A DNA stretch of 51,569 nucleotides. Source: Cyanophora paradoxa. Its lineage: Eukaryota; Glaucocystophyceae; Cyanophorales; Cyanophoraceae. The notes under the pieces were generated by a model, which did no database searches, was not told where the DNA came from, and was given only the letters and a program-made list of their open reading frames with translations. The DNA lies in NCBI GenBank assembly GCA_004431415.1, contig QPMI01000305.1:1-51569 (forward strand), in the 5' to 3' direction. The translations under genes and the position numbers were made by a program. Of this stretch, positions 32,766 to 47,336 are shown in pieces (the first letter of the stretch is position 1; each line of letters opens with the position of its first letter).

Positions 32766-34222
32766 ATGCAGGCCGCACGCCGTCCGCCTCGCCGGCGGCT
32801 CCGGGCGCTGCTCATCTTCTTGACCGTATCAATAATCGTAGTCTATGTATTCAACAAAGGCGGCGCAAGGAAGACAGGCATCAAGCCGCGCGCTCGGACC
32901 GAGGCCGAGGAGAAGTCCTACGCGCACACCCGCTCTTTCTGGACGAATGCGCGTCGCCGTACGCGCCCTTCCTGTTGCCGGGTCTCACGAAAGTATGCGC
33001 AGGCTGAGGCGTCGGTGAAAGGCGTGACTGGCGGCTTCGAGAGCATCAGTCCGCATGACACCAAGACGAGTGAGCCAGCTCCGCGCTCCCCCGCCGCTGC
33101 AGCTCACGCCTGTCGCAGCGATGGACTTTATCCGGTCCGGCGCCGACGCGCGGCTCGCGCTCGGCCTCGGGCGCTGACACGGGCGAGCGCTCAGGGGGCT
33201 GATGGGGCTGCCGGAGGGGGAGCCCCGGGAGGACCTCGTCGCCATCGACATCGCGGCGGGTCCGCACGGCGGTCCCGCCCCCGCCCTCGCCGGCGGCAGG
33301 GCGGGCGGGGCTGAGGGGGCGCGGGGCAGGGGTGGGGCGGGTGACGAAGGGGGCCCTGGTGCACCTCTTCCGGGAGGTGGACCTGCTGGAGCAGAACGGG
33401 AAGAGCCTGGAGGAGGCGAAGCGGGCGCTGGCGGACGCCCCGGCCGGCCGCACCTTCCGCTTCATAAACGAGGGCATGCACGAGCACGTCTTCGAGCCCG
33501 AGGTGCGTTGTTCTCCTTCCCCGCGCCCGCCGCGCCCCCTGACCCGGCCGCGCCGCCGACAGCGGTACCACTTCGCCCTTATGAACTGGTGCGCGGCGCG
33601 GGGCGGGGCGCCGGCGGCGGCGCCGGCGCCGGCCTGAGGGCGCGCAGGGCCGGGGGGTACATCTCGGATGAGGACTTTTTGGACCTGCTCGTGCGGGTCC
33701 GCTCGGGCCTGAAGAGGGGCGGCTACGCCCTCGTCAAGGTCCCCGGCCCCGCCCCGCCCCGCCTGCGTCGGTCCGGCCGCGGGGCCGAGGGGCGGGATGG
33801 GGCCGGGGCGGGGCAGGACAACGTGGCGGAGACGCCGTTCGTGGACTCGAAGGACGGGCAGCGGGTGCGCTCGGACGCGCAGCTGAAGAAGCTCTTCGCC
33901 CAGGCCGGCTTCGCCGTCCTCTCCGAGAAGAACCAGGTCCGCCGGCCCCGCCTCGCCCCTTCAGTCTCCTTGTCCCGCCCCTCTGTGCTCCGCCCCCGAC
34001 GCCGGCGCAGGACGGCTTCCCGACGACCATCGTGGGGGTGCGCGGGGCGCGGGGCGCGGGGCGGGGCGGGGCGGGGCGCCGGGGGCCCGGGGCCCGCCTC
34101 CTCTCGCGCCTGACGGCCCGGGCCCTCAGGTGAAGATGTACGGGCTGCGGCCCCTGGAGGACGCGCAGGCTCCCGCCCCCGCCCCGCCCGCCCAGGCCGC
34201 CCCCGGCCCCGCCTCTTCCTGA
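32766..34222 (+). CDS. NTM1-like SAM methyltransferase with N-terminal membrane anchor (copy A)
   Basis: Starts MQAARRPPRRRLR, then a hydrophobic helix RALLIFLTVSIIVVYVF: a basic cytosolic tip plus signal anchor (type II topology predicted). After a linker (RTEAEEKSYAHTRSFW) comes GFESISPHDTKT, spliced to LRGLMGLPEGEP, then DIAAGVGRVTKGALVHLFRE (SAM motif I), VDLLEQNGKSLEEAKRAL, FINEGMHEHVFEPE, YHFALMNW, GYISDEDFLDLLVRVRSGLK, GYALVKDNVAE, GQRVRSDAQLKKLFAQAGFA, and the end VKMYGLRP with a Pro/Ala tail. Family features fit NTM1/METTL11 enzymes, which methylate the alpha-amino group of proteins after Met removal (Pfam Methyltransf_PK as I recall). Known members are soluble nuclear or cytosolic, so the anchor is unusual. 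Copy B lies tail-to-tail. Confidence 0.82.
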
Positions 34223-34492
34223 GCCGCCCGTCGGCGCCGCAAAGCTTAAGCCGCGGCTGCAGGCCGGTGGTCAGGGTCCTAGGGTCCCCCCCGCGCGCCC
34301 TGCGGGCGCCTATTCGAATTCAGGCAGCTGCAGAGACCATGAATGCATTCAAGAATAGCCAATATCCTGCAAGAATACAATTAGACTTGCAATGGGGAAT
34401 ACACTGCCATACTAGAACGAGGCTACACTAGCTATGGGACCGCCAAGCGCGGGCGCCCGGCCGGGGGGAGGAGGCGGGGGCCGCGGCCGGGG
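34223..34492. other. Convergent gap between the two NTM1-like genes
   Basis: 270 nt. GC-rich at both ends with an AT-richer middle (about 34310-34430) that probably carries the polyadenylation signals of both genes. No ORF. Confidence 0.4.
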
Positions 34493-35935
34493 TCAGCTGT
34501 CCTCGGGGCGGAGGCCGTACATTTTGACGGGGACGATCTCCGCGGGGAAGCCCTCCTGCGGGGCGGTCGGCGGGGCCCGGGCCGGAGGGGGGGAGGGGAG
34601 GGGGGGCCGGCCCACCTGGACCTTCTCCGCCAGCAGCTTGTACCCCGCCTGCTCAGCGGCCGTGGGTCAGGGGCCGCCGGGCGGGGCTGGGCGGGGCGGG
34701 CGGGCGGGCGGGGCGGGGCGCCTTCTCGAAGAGGGCCTTGAGGGTGGCGTCGTCGCGGATGCGCTGCTTGTCCTTGCCGTCCTGGAAGCGCTCGCGGGCC
34801 ACGTTGTCCTTGAACACCAGCGCCCCGCCCGCCTTCAGCCCGAACCGCGCCCGCGTCAGCAGGTCCACAAGGTCCTGCCCCGCCGTCAGCCAGCGAGCGA
34901 GCGGGGCCCCGGGAGCCCACTGCAAGGGGCGGGCGCGGGGACCTCGTCGGTCAGGTAGCCGGCCGACCTGCGCCGCCGCGCGTCAGCTGCAGGGGCGGGG
35001 GTCAGGCGGCGGTGCGGGGCACCAGTCGATGAGGACGAGGTCGTAGCGCTGCGCCTCGAACGCGAACTCTGCCCCCGCGCCCCGTCGGCCCTCGCGCCGC
35101 GCGCCCCGCCCCGCGCCCCGCGCCCCGCGCCGGCGTGCGGGCCCCGCGTGGCGCACCGTGCATTCCCTGCTGGATGAAGTTGATCTTCCGCTTGCTGTCC
35201 TTCAGGTTCTCCCGCGCCTTGTCCAGGAACCGCGCCTCCTGCTCCAGCACGCTGCCGCCGGCCCCGGCTCGGCTCGCGCGGCGCCGGCGGGCGAGCTCAC
35301 GGGCCGGGCGCAGCGCACTCGATCTCCGTGAAGTCGTGCACGAGCACGCCCTTCGTGACACGGCCGACGCCTGCGCACGCGCGTCGAACGTCGAACTTGC
35401 GGCCGCGGCTGAACGGGCGGACCTGCCCCGCAGTCTATTGCGACGCGCGGCTGCGTGGGCTCGCCGGGGGGCAGTTTCATCAATTCCCGTGTGAAAGCAA
35501 GCGCTGCGCAGGGCCCATCAGGGAGAGCGCCGCGACGCCGAGCTCAAGAAGCGGACTCGTGTCGGTGTCCAGCTTGGAGATGTGGCTGTAGCCTGCCATG
35601 ACGCCATCATCGTTCGCCTTTATCTGCGCGAAAGCGCGCTCAGCGGGGGAGCGTGTGGCGGATCCGGCCGCGGAGAAGTACTAGTTCCGAGCTTGAGCTG
35701 AACCAATTACGCGGGTCGCGCTCACAGCGCGCAGCTTATCTGCGCTCACCGTGCTCCAGAACTGCTTGCTCTCGCCGTACTGCTGCTCCTCCTCGGTCGT
35801 GCGCGACGTGCGCGGCGCGAGCTTCCCACTTGGGCTACTCGGTCGCGTCGCAACGTATGCGACTATCCCGAGCACCAGCGCGATTGCGAGTACGCGCAGA
35901 CGCCGCCGCGGCGGCCTGGTCGCAGCGCCAGCCAT
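34493..35935 (-). CDS. NTM1-like SAM methyltransferase with N-terminal membrane anchor (copy B)
   Basis: Starts at 35935 with MAGAATRPPRRRLRVLAIAL, running into the hydrophobic ALVLGIVAYVA: the same basic tip plus anchor as copy A. Then RTTEEEQQYGESKQFWSTV, MAGYSHISKLDTDT spliced to LAFTRELMKLPPGEP, AIDCGAGVGRVTKGVLVHDF (SAM motif I), FLDKARENLKDSKRKINFIQ, QGMH, YDLVLIDW, LVDLLTRARFGLKAGGALVF, KDNVARERFQDGKDKQRIRD, and the end VKMYGLRPEDS with TGA at 34493-34495. The GYSHIS and DCGAGVGRVTKG motifs are closer to standard NTM1 enzymes than those of copy A (GFESIS, DIAAGVGRVTKG), so copy B may be the more conserved one. Divergent from the pecanex gene. Confidence 0.82.
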
Positions 35936-36115
35936 CGCAGGAGGGGTACGCCTTTCGAGCCAACTTCAACTTCGATCCTTGCAATAGCCTGCGGGCTGCA
36001 GCTGTGAGCTCCGTTGTTTCTGCTTGGCTTTGCGGGATCAGGCTGTCCCGAGGAGGACAAGCTTAGCTCGCAGTTGGGCAGCGGACAGCTTGCTTGGCCG
36101 CAGACTGCAGCAGCG
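35936..36115. promoter_or_regulatory. Short divergent promoter, NTM1-like B and pecanex
   Basis: 180 nt between two outward-facing start codons; likely bidirectional promoter. No TATA-like motif seen. Confidence 0.35.
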
Positions 36116-41245
<5,130 letters not shown>

Positions 41246-41249
41246 CCCA

Positions 41250-41350
41250 TATTCTCCCACCTTCCCTCCCCCACCTCCATCCCCCCCTCCCCTCCCCCCT
41301 CCCCCCCCACCCCACCGTCCACCCCCCACTTTGCTCCCGCCCCCGCCCCC
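41250..41350. repeat. C/CT-rich low-complexity tract in 3' region of pecanex gene
   Basis: Nearly pure C/T with occasional A directly after the pecanex stop codon. It is probably 3' UTR. Confidence 0.7.
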
Positions 41351-41560
41351 GCACGCCCCCGCTCTCCGATCTTGTGTTGCGTTCAGTTTAACTGTGAGTG
41401 CAGAAAATCAATCAAAATTCGTTCGAATTCAAATTAAAGAAACGTAGGAGATCTAGACCACGTTCAAATTCGTGAGGATCGGACCCGGCCTGCCGATAGA
41501 TTGCGCATAACACGCATGTGCCGCAAATCGCAACTAGGCGTGCGAAACCAGGGAGCTCGA

Positions 41561-41602
41561 ATGGGCCTCTCCGACTTCGGCCTCCTCGCCGGCCCCGCCA
41601 AG

Positions 41603-41646
<44 letters not shown>

Positions 41647-42271
41647 CCCCGCCCCGCCTCCAGCTCTGCTCACGCGGGGCGGGCAGGCGCGGCGGGCGCT
41701 GGCGCAGCTGGAGCCGCTGGCCCCCGCCGGCCCCGCCCCCGTCTACAACGCCGCCGCCCTCCTCCAGTCCGCCCCCGCGCCCTGCGCATGCCGGGCCGCA
41801 AAGAGCGTGCGCGGTCGGCCGCCGACGCGAGGCGCGGGTCGCAGGGGGCAGGAGGCGGTGGGGCGGATGGGGCGGCACTGGGGGGAGCTGGACGGGGAGC
41901 TGGGGCGGCGGGTGCGGGCCTTCCTCCGCCACGGCCCTCAACGGCGCCGTCTTCCGAAGTTCGATATACCCGAGCTCCGCCGCAGCGGCGCCTCTTCCTA
42001 CCGGTCACGGAGTCCGCCAGCGACCTTGCCCCTGCCCTGGCACCCCGGGCCCGACGCGGCACGGCGCAAATCCGGACCCTCACTGCGGCGAACTCGCGCG
42101 GTTGTCAAAAGATCCGAAATCGAAATTAAACAATCCGCGCAAGCTCAAGATATTTATATACACGCATGGCACAGTATCGATCGCATGGCTAGTGCGGTGC
42201 CCTCAAAATCACATGTACAGCTGCAAGTCATCCGCGATCAACTCGCGATCGTCCGGATCCGTCCCTCGTGA
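41561..42271 (+). CDS. Orphan exon cluster, possibly a short or partial gene
   Basis: Candidate start MGLSDFGLLAGPAKH at 41561. A C-rich intron with a 38-C run is followed by exon ARRALAQLEPLAPAGPAPVY with NAAALLQ, joined in frame to GQEAVGRMGRHWGELDGELG and RRVRAFLRHGPQ from about 41849. The frame stays open to 42271 but becomes simple and AT-rich after about 42100, so the real end may be earlier. The helical stretches look like true protein. The segment CTCGCCGGCCCCGCC + AAGCACTGCCCC also occurs with one extra C in the pecanex gene near 39229, so this could be a broken duplicate. Family unknown; the donor of the first intron is not fixed. Confidence 0.4.
41608..41645. repeat. Poly-C homopolymer, 38 nt
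   Basis: Thirty-eight consecutive C on the plus strand at the start of a C-rich intron. Its length may vary between assemblies. Confidence 0.9.
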
Positions 42272-42276
42272 TCGGA

Positions 42277-45200
42277 TCATGAGCCCTTCGATTCGCCGTC
42301 ATCCGTCCCCCGGTCCGCCGCCGGCCCTCGCGATCGCTGCCTCTTCACATTCCGCCGGCGGTTCTTCGCCCGCTTCCGCTCCCTTTGCTTCTCCCTCCTC
42401 CGCTCTTCGCGCTTCCTCTCTCGCTCTTCGCGTTGCCTCTCCCACACCTGCGATCAGAGAAATAGAATAGGAGAGCGATCAGAGAATGAGGAACGAGAAG
42501 AGGGAGTGGGCGGAGGCCAGATAAATTTGCAGGCCTTGAATTCGAGCTCGTCGATGACAACGGTCGACGACCGTGAGCGCCCCTTGAAAAGGCCCTTGAC
42601 ACTCTCGCCCAGACAGCCGGTAATTGTGACGGAGACCTCGGTGCTAAGACCATCCCGCAAAATCTGATCACGATCATGAGGCCGGGGACGGGTCAGTGCT
42701 AGCACTCTAGATCTTCAACTTTTTGTAGCTGATATTTTTTATTAATGCCTAGGCAAGGGCCGCCGCGGCGCCGGCGACAAGAACGTGATACCAACCACAA
42801 TGTTTGAAAGGTGATCGTGTATATCGCGAGCTCTCGCCGCTCAAGCGAGCTCGCACCTCGTACGGGGGCACCGGCTGGGGGGCGAGCTCGCGAGAAGAGG
42901 ATCCGGAGTCGTGCGAGACGTCGACCGAGATTGTGAGGCACTCGAGGGCCGGCAGCGCCACGATCGCCTCCGCCTCGGCCTCGGAGAGCGGGCGGCTCGT
43001 GTACAGCTGAAGGCCGAAGGTTATGAGCGACCGACGCGCGACATCGCTGCAAAGAAACTCGACGATGCTCTCCGGGTCCGTGGCGAGGCCTGCGATCGCG
43101 AGTACATATAAATATAAATACGGTCTGCATGCGGGCTGCTCTAGAGCGTACAAAGGCCGTACAGCTGCAGGGCTCACTTTTGGACGCCACATTTAATGAC
43201 AGCGACTTCAGGTGCCGCATGCTGGAGATGGCCCCCGCAAAATCGCGCAGGGCCGTCGGTTCGATGCGAAGCGCCAAGCGTGTGTAGGCGCGTTGCACGG
43301 CCGTGCTCTTGAGAAGCGCCACGACCTCGTCCGAACATGTGGCCGGAAGCCCTGGGATCGGATGAATTCGCGCTTAATCTCGATAAGAGGGCGGTTTAGC
43401 TATATATTATACCGAGGAGATCCATCCTCAGGAACTCCAATTCGGGTAGACTGGAGAGTGCCTCCGCGAGGGCACGCAGCTGCTGAAGAGGCAGCTGCGG
43501 GTTGCTGTCGACCTCCAACCCGATATGGATTTCCCGCAGGCGCCTGACGCATTGAAGGGCCAGGATCGCTTCAGGAGCCATTGTATCAAAATTCTGTACC
43601 AGGACTTCAACGTTAACATCAAACGTCAGCGAAATGATCGTGATCAGGAAAAAACTGGGCACCGGCAGACGCAGTTCCCTGATGGATTCGAGATTTGGCA
43701 TGCGTTCCAGAATGGAAAAGATATCACTGTCACTGCACCCGTGGCCACGATTTACCGTATCAGTACTAATATTAATGGTGCAAATTAAATGCCATCTAAC
43801 TTTAGCATGAAACAGTCAAGGAACGCCATATACCAATATATAGTTAAAATTGACAGATACAGAGGGGAACGCCATAATCGCCGACACATATCAATGGCCA
43901 GGGCCAGGCCAGGGGCACATGATATATACAAAGTTGATCACGATCGCGAGCGCGAGAGCATGTAAACGAACGTTAACGCGTTATATAATCATTTATATTA
44001 TCAATCATGACCAATCTATCATCGGATATTATAATCATTATAATTATATATGAGCTAAAACGCACCAGATTATCCATGTGTGCAAATAAAAGTAGATGCT
44101 TCGGAGGGTCTTCCCGGCGGCGCCGTGTGCAAGCTTCTGGAGGCCATCGTTGACGACAACTCGGCTTCCGTCGTCGTCCATAAGGTGGGTGAGGGCGTCG
44201 GGATACTCGAGCACTGCGTGCTCGAGGAACGCCAGTGGCGCCAGGGCCGCCAGTATGTCCGACCCGCCATACATCAGCTCGCCCCAATCGTGGCCGGCTC
44301 GCCTTTCCGATGTCTTTGCCTGGAGGCGGATGTCGCGGAGGTTGGGGCAGGCGGCGACGACGACCGCTGCGGCTCTGACTTGCTCGACGAAGATGCCGAG
44401 CGATCGGAGCGCGCCGAAGGGGGCGAGGAACATTTTCAGCTCGGAGGCCGACGCCGACGGCCAGCATTCCCACTCTCCTTCATAGCTGCTGCGGTCGAGG
44501 CAGATGCTGAGGCTCTCCAGGAGGCTGGTCGCCCCCTCCTTGGGTTCCAGCGCGCACAGCACCTCGAGCACCAGGTCGCGTAGGAAATGCTTGTCCGTGT
44601 CATCGTCGACGTCGAGCCATCCCATCGATCCTGTGAGCACCTCGATATCGACCTTTTGTGGCTGCGTAATGGCTTCGAGGAGGCTGCACACGTCCTCGAC
44701 CGTGTGCTCAGACGCGCTATACAGCTTGATCGAGACGCTGGCGCCGCTGCCGAGCTGTAGCTTTCCCTCCTCGATGAGCGAAACGAGGGAATCACATACG
44801 TCCGCGCCGTCGAGCTCCAGCTCGAGGCTCGCCGGCGCCCATTCCTTCTCCTCTATCAGCCGCCGGAACCGCCTGCGATCGCATTTCGAATTTCGAAATC
44901 GATCGCGAGTGCTAGAAGAGCGCTAGCGAAATTTAATGCGCAGCAATTTGAGTCTGGCGCCCCGGCCATGGTCATTGATTTGTCTATGCACGCAATTTTT
45001 ATATGTATATAAATATCGATATGACTGCGCATGCGAACCTGCACACGCTGCGCAGGGGCCAGCTCGCACATAGCCCGAGCACTTTGAAAATGGCGACGAC
45101 GACGGCATCTGGCAGTGTGTCGAATTCGCCCATGGCCAGGTATTGCGGATCCAGAGCCGTCGATGGGTCAGCGATCGCGACATCGATATCAATATCGGTG

Positions 45201-45795
45201 GACTCGTAGAAAGCAATTAGCTTGAAGGGATCCTCCTGCGCGCGGTTGGAGGTCTCAGAAATTAAATTGGACGCGTAAAGCGCACGTGCACGGCATCGGA
45301 TATCGTTGTTTTATTTATATGGGCGCTCCGGATCTTTGGCACCTGTTCCACGTCGCGGGAGGACATGATAATCCTACGAACAGAGCCGTCCGGATGGCGG
45401 CGGTCTACCACGACGTCGACGCCGCCCTCGCGGTTCAGGTCCTCCCGCACCGCTAAAATGTCCACAATAGCCGACCGTTTCAACAGATCCTGTACATGTG
45501 CGCAGACGTGCATTCAGAAATGCGTATTCCTGGCGCGGCATGCAATGCTCGTGGCGGCGCGCACCTGGTCTTCCTGGCTCAGAATGTCCGTCTGGCTCGC
45601 AGCGGAGACACGGCCGCCGCGGTCGCGATCGCTCGCTCTGACGACCACCGCGCGGGCGTCCGGCGCCGGCACAGGCGCGGCGATATCGATCGCAAGGGAC
45701 GCTCCCGCAGCTGCCGATGCGCCAAGAGCTGGCTCCTCATGATCAACGCAGGTCCGAGCTCGCTTCGCCGTGCGCTGGTCGTTCGAATGCAACAT
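42277..45795 (-). CDS. F-box/leucine-rich-repeat protein (3), AT-rich introns
   Basis: Start at 45795: MLHSNDQRTAKRARTCVDHE. Exon 2 includes LLKRSAIVDILAVREDLNRE and IIMSSRDVEQVPKI. An F-box lies in the next exon (MGEFDTLPDAVVVAIFKVLG, LCELAPAQR), joined to RFRRLIEEKEWAPASLELEL. Leucine-rich repeats follow: APFGALRSLGIFVEQVRAAA, ACPNLRDIRLQAKTSE, MPNLESIRELRLPVPS, CVRRLREIHIGLEVDSNPQL, LSSLPELEFLRMDLLG, ISSMRHLKSLSLNV, LPALECLTISVDVS, then ILRDGLSTEVSVTITGCLGE near 42600-42660. The 3' end is uncertain: either stop at 42454 or a further Lys/Arg/Glu-rich exon to about 42277. Unlike the other genes, several introns are 100-300 nt and AT-rich (43760-44050). Likely SCF adaptor. Confidence 0.68.
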
Positions 45796-45999
45796 CGCTC
45801 GCTGCTCCGTATCCACCGAGAAATTAACATTACACACGCGTTCGCGCCAAGTTAAAGAACGGGCGGCCAGCGCGCACCTCGCAACAAAATGACAGGATGA
45901 CAGGATACAGGATCCGGATGATCTACGCAATTCGAGGGATGATGCCTTTCTTTTTACGCGATATACGAGCTCGAGGGGATCCCGAGGAAAGGAGAAATT

Positions 46000-46036
46000 G
46001 GGGGGGGGGGGGGGGGGAGGGGGGGGAGGGGGGGGG
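46000..46036. repeat. Poly-G tract with A interruptions
   Basis: Eighteen G (46000-46017) followed by further G runs broken by single A. It lies in the AT-richer spacer upstream of the coiled-coil gene. Confidence 0.85.
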
Positions 46037-46051
46037 CGAGGCGAGGCGAAA

Positions 46052-46076
46052 GTATACGTATACGTATACGTATACG
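46052..46076. repeat. GTATAC hexanucleotide microsatellite
   Basis: Four copies of GTATAC plus one extra G directly behind the poly-G tract. Confidence 0.9.
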
Positions 46077-46184
46077 CAAACGTACTCATGGTACCAATTA
46101 ATACTCCAATTTAAGTATATGTTCATCGAAGCCGGCTAGCGCTCCTTAAATGTACTGCGCGCGCCCGGCTCTTTAAATTTACTG

Positions 46185-46300
46185 ATCATGATGCAGCCGA
46201 TGCCGGAGCGCATATCGATCGATCGCATGTGCATATGATCGAGCGAGCGTCTCTGCGACGATCTGCGGCACGAGCTCAGCCGCGATTTTTCCGAGTTCCC
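46185..46300 (+). pseudogene. Decayed duplicate of first exon of the coiled-coil gene
   Basis: The block from ATGCAGCCGATGCCGGAGCG to CTGCGGCACGAGCTCAGC mirrors 46411-46500 of the downstream gene (ATGCAGCCGACTCCGGAGCG ... TTGCGGCACGAGCTCAGC). It carries insertions (extra ATCGATCG and CATGTGCAT around 46212-46235) and a loss of about 7 nt, so the frame is broken. It looks like a tandem duplicate that has decayed. Confidence 0.65.
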
Positions 46301-46410
46301 ACCTCTCGAGCTCCGGATCCGATATCCCTCTAGCGCTAGCTCGAGCTCGAGCTCGCGAGTACTAGTCCCCTCTGAACTCCCCAATCGAACGCGCGCTGAC
46401 AACAATATTA

Positions 46411-47220
46411 ATGCAGCCGACTCCGGAGCGCATGATCGAGCGTCTCTGCGACGAGGTGCACACTTTGCGGCACGAGCTCAGCGATCGCACGCGCTCCGAG
46501 GCAAGTTTCGCGCTAAATTCCGGTTTTTCGCCGACTTTCGCGCACAACAAACGGGCCGGCGCCCCCTGCACGCAGGAGAAGCACCGGCGACACGAGGCAG
46601 AGCTCTCGGTGCGCTCGTAGCTCTTGTTCGGAATGTATGCGCTTTCAGTCCAAGTTTCAAAGCCTGAGCACATTTTCGCGCCTAAGAATTTTCGCGCGGT
46701 TAGACTGAGCACAAAACCTGAGCTTGAGCGCGATTTCGCGCTCCCGCAGGTGGAGGTCGCGGAGGCGCGCGCGGTCTCGAAGGCGCGCGCGAGCCGGCTG
46801 GAGCAGTGCGAGAGGCGGGTGGCCCAGCTCGCGGCCAGCTGCAGGTCACGATCGGCCTCTTCGACCGAGTCCGGCTCTGATCGCGAGGCGGACACCGATC
46901 GCGAGGTGCGCTCTGTTAATCGGCACCGCCGATCGCGAACACGTCTGGCGAGCCCACGAGCGCGGCGTGCCGCTTTTCCGCAGGCGGCACGCGTGATCGC
47001 GACATCGATGGGGCCGGAGGAGGTTGCGCGGCGGGCGGAGCGGCTGGGGCGGGAGGTGGGGGAGCTGCTGGGGCGGGTGGCGGCGGAGGGGGCGCGGGCG
47101 CGGGCCCTCGGGGACCAGGCGATCGACGCCCTCGTCCAGCTGCGCCTCCTCCAGCGCCTCCCGCCCTCGCCCCCGCCCCCCGCCCCCGCCCAGCCCGGCC
47201 CTCTGCTCCCCTGGTTCTAG
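46411..47220 (+). CDS. Small coiled-coil protein, unknown function
   Basis: Four exons, all phase 0: 46411-46500, 46576-46608, 46750-46905 and 46984-47220, 171 residues. Starts MQPTPERMIERLCDEVHTLR, then EKHRRHEAELS (an 11-residue microexon), VEVAEARAVSKARASRLEQC, ERRVAQLAASCRSRSASSTE, and after an acidic Ser/Arg stretch AARVIATSMGPEEVARRAER, LGREVGELLGRVAAEGARAR, ALVQLRLLQRLPPSPPPPAP and LLPWF before TAG. Heptad-like helices in the N- and C-terminal parts suggest a coiled coil. The first intron has a GC donor in a strong context (GAG|GCAAGT). A broken copy of exon 1 lies about 220 bp upstream. Family not recognised. Confidence 0.7.
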
Positions 47221-47336
47221 GCTGCGCAAGCGCTCGCCGGACGCTGTGCCATGAATTTAAATTCGAGTTGCGAGGTTGAGCGTGTTCCAACGGCAGTCGC
47301 TTTAGGCGGCGGGGAGGGGGGCGGGAGGGCGGCCTC

